Assembly (NCBI GenBank): GCA_029974875.1
Contig: JARKQP010000063.1
Span: 1-5,726 of the forward strand
Direction of reading: 5' to 3'
DNA from: Mobilitalea sp.
GTDB taxonomy: Bacteria; Bacillota_A; Clostridia; Lachnospirales; Lachnospiraceae
Length of the DNA stretch: 5,726 bases
Under the pieces are notes generated by a model. It had not been told where the DNA came from. It saw nothing but the letters and a program-made list of their open reading frames with translations, and made no database searches. Positions 5,107 through 5,726 of this stretch are shown in pieces. Each line of letters opens with the position of its first letter. Position 1 is the stretch's first letter. The position numbers and the translations under genes are program-made.

Positions 5107-5726
5107 ATGAGTACAGTTGCAATTGTTATGGCTGCTTATAATGGAGAGAAGTATATAAGGGAGCAGGTAGATTCTATTCTGGCATCATCTTATCAGGATT
5201 TTGAACTATTTATCTTTGATGATGGCTCAAAGGATCGTACTTTGCCCATTCTTAAGGAGTATGAATTGCAGTACCCGGATAAGATACATGTGCATCAGAA
5301 TGCGGGCAACCTGGGACTTGTGTCTAATTTTTTGCAGGGCGTTTGTAAGACTACCATGGATTATGTGATGCTCTGTGACCAGGATGATGTATGGAAGCCA
5401 AATAAAATTGCAATTACCCTAAAGCGCATGAGGAATATGGAAGCACAGACCGGCAAGGCGGTGCCCATGGTGGTATTTACGGATGCGGTAATGGTGGACC
5501 AGGATTTGAAGGTGATTTCAAATTCCTTTTTCTGCTGCTCCCACTTAAATCCATGCAGGACGGACCTGCCCCACATGTTAATGGAAAATAAATTAATCGG
5601 ATGCACCGTTATGATCAATGCCGCACTCCGTAAAATCCTGCAAAGCAGCCACCTTCCGAACAACGCCAGATACCATGACTGGTGGGTTGGCCTGATTGGG
5701 GCATCCATGGGCAGGATTAGCTTCGT
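5107..5726 (+). CDS. GT2 rhamnosyltransferase-like enzyme (3' end cut by window)
   Basis: The frame is open from the ATG at 5107 to the window edge (206 codons). Usual family length is about 300, so roughly the last third is missing. Motifs in order are AAYNGE (9-14), DDGSKD (38-43), NAGNLG (65-70), the strong metal-binding signature CDQDDVW (90-96), IGCTVMIN (164-171) and HDWW (190-193). This set matches RgpB/RfbF-type GT2 enzymes that add rhamnose or similar sugars to cell-wall polysaccharides. It lies 42 nt after the preceding GT2 gene with no terminator between them, so the two are probably one operon. The start is unusual: GGAG (5092-5095) is 11 nt away, while a better-spaced ATG (5102) opens only ATG-GCA-TGA, whose stop overlaps this start. 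Confidence 0.88.
   Translation, partial: MSTVAIVMAAYNGEKYIREQVDSILASSYQDFELFIFDDGSKDRTLPILKEYELQYPDKIHVHQNAGNLGLVSNFLQGVCKTTMDYVMLCDQDDVWKPNKIAITLKRMRNMEAQTGKAVPMVVFTDAVMVDQDLKVISNSFFCCSHLNPCRTDLPHMLMENKLIGCTVMINAALRKILQSSHLPNNARYHDWWVGLIGASMGRISF

Noticed and set aside
5361..5708. Minus-strand frame of 115 codons
   Set aside because: It is antisense to the second glycosyltransferase, whose motifs (CDQDDVW, HDWW) are unambiguous.

Overview
The window looks like chromosomal DNA of a low-to-moderate GC Firmicute, most likely a clostridial gut-type organism (Lachnospiraceae-like). The reasons are strong AGGAGG-type ribosome binding sites before most genes, AT-rich intergenic regions with near-consensus sigma-A promoters, a U-tract terminator, and protein families common in Clostridia (DUF2975, DUF4173, small XRE-family HTH proteins, GT2 rhamnosyltransferase-like enzymes). 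This assignment rests on pattern recognition, not on a search.

Left part (1-547). The first bases probably hold the end of an upstream reading frame, closed by a clear intrinsic terminator (90-125). An AT-rich stretch with a degenerate ACTATTRAG repeat array (127-217) follows, then a strong promoter (276-304). Its roughly 235-nt leader contains a 42-bp duplication, three ATAGCTAT palindromes and several very short reading frames.

Left operon (548-2998, plus strand). It holds a four-helix DUF2975 protein, a 72-residue YozG-like HTH regulator 12 nt downstream, and a 552-residue polytopic DUF4173 protein. The third gene is preceded by two mutually exclusive hairpins around its ribosome binding site, and it carries an acidic, tyrosine-rich 8-residue tandem repeat in its tail. 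No biochemical function is established for DUF2975 or DUF4173; the gene order suggests a membrane-linked regulatory module.

Middle (2999-4095). A rod-like palindromic element of about 105 bp lies between the convergent transcription units. The minus strand then carries a second HTH-plus-membrane-protein pair (genes overlapping by 4 bp), transcribed from a near-consensus promoter. A 22-bp palindrome and an inverted 17-bp copy of most of it sit on either side of that promoter, the layout expected for autorepression.

Right part (4096-5726, plus strand). Two consecutive GT2 glycosyltransferases of the rhamnosyltransferase type occur here, the second cut by the window edge. They probably begin a cell-surface polysaccharide cluster. 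Nothing in the window is a complete novel defence or mobile system. The most unusual signals are the two HTH/membrane modules and their cis-regulatory DNA and RNA structures.
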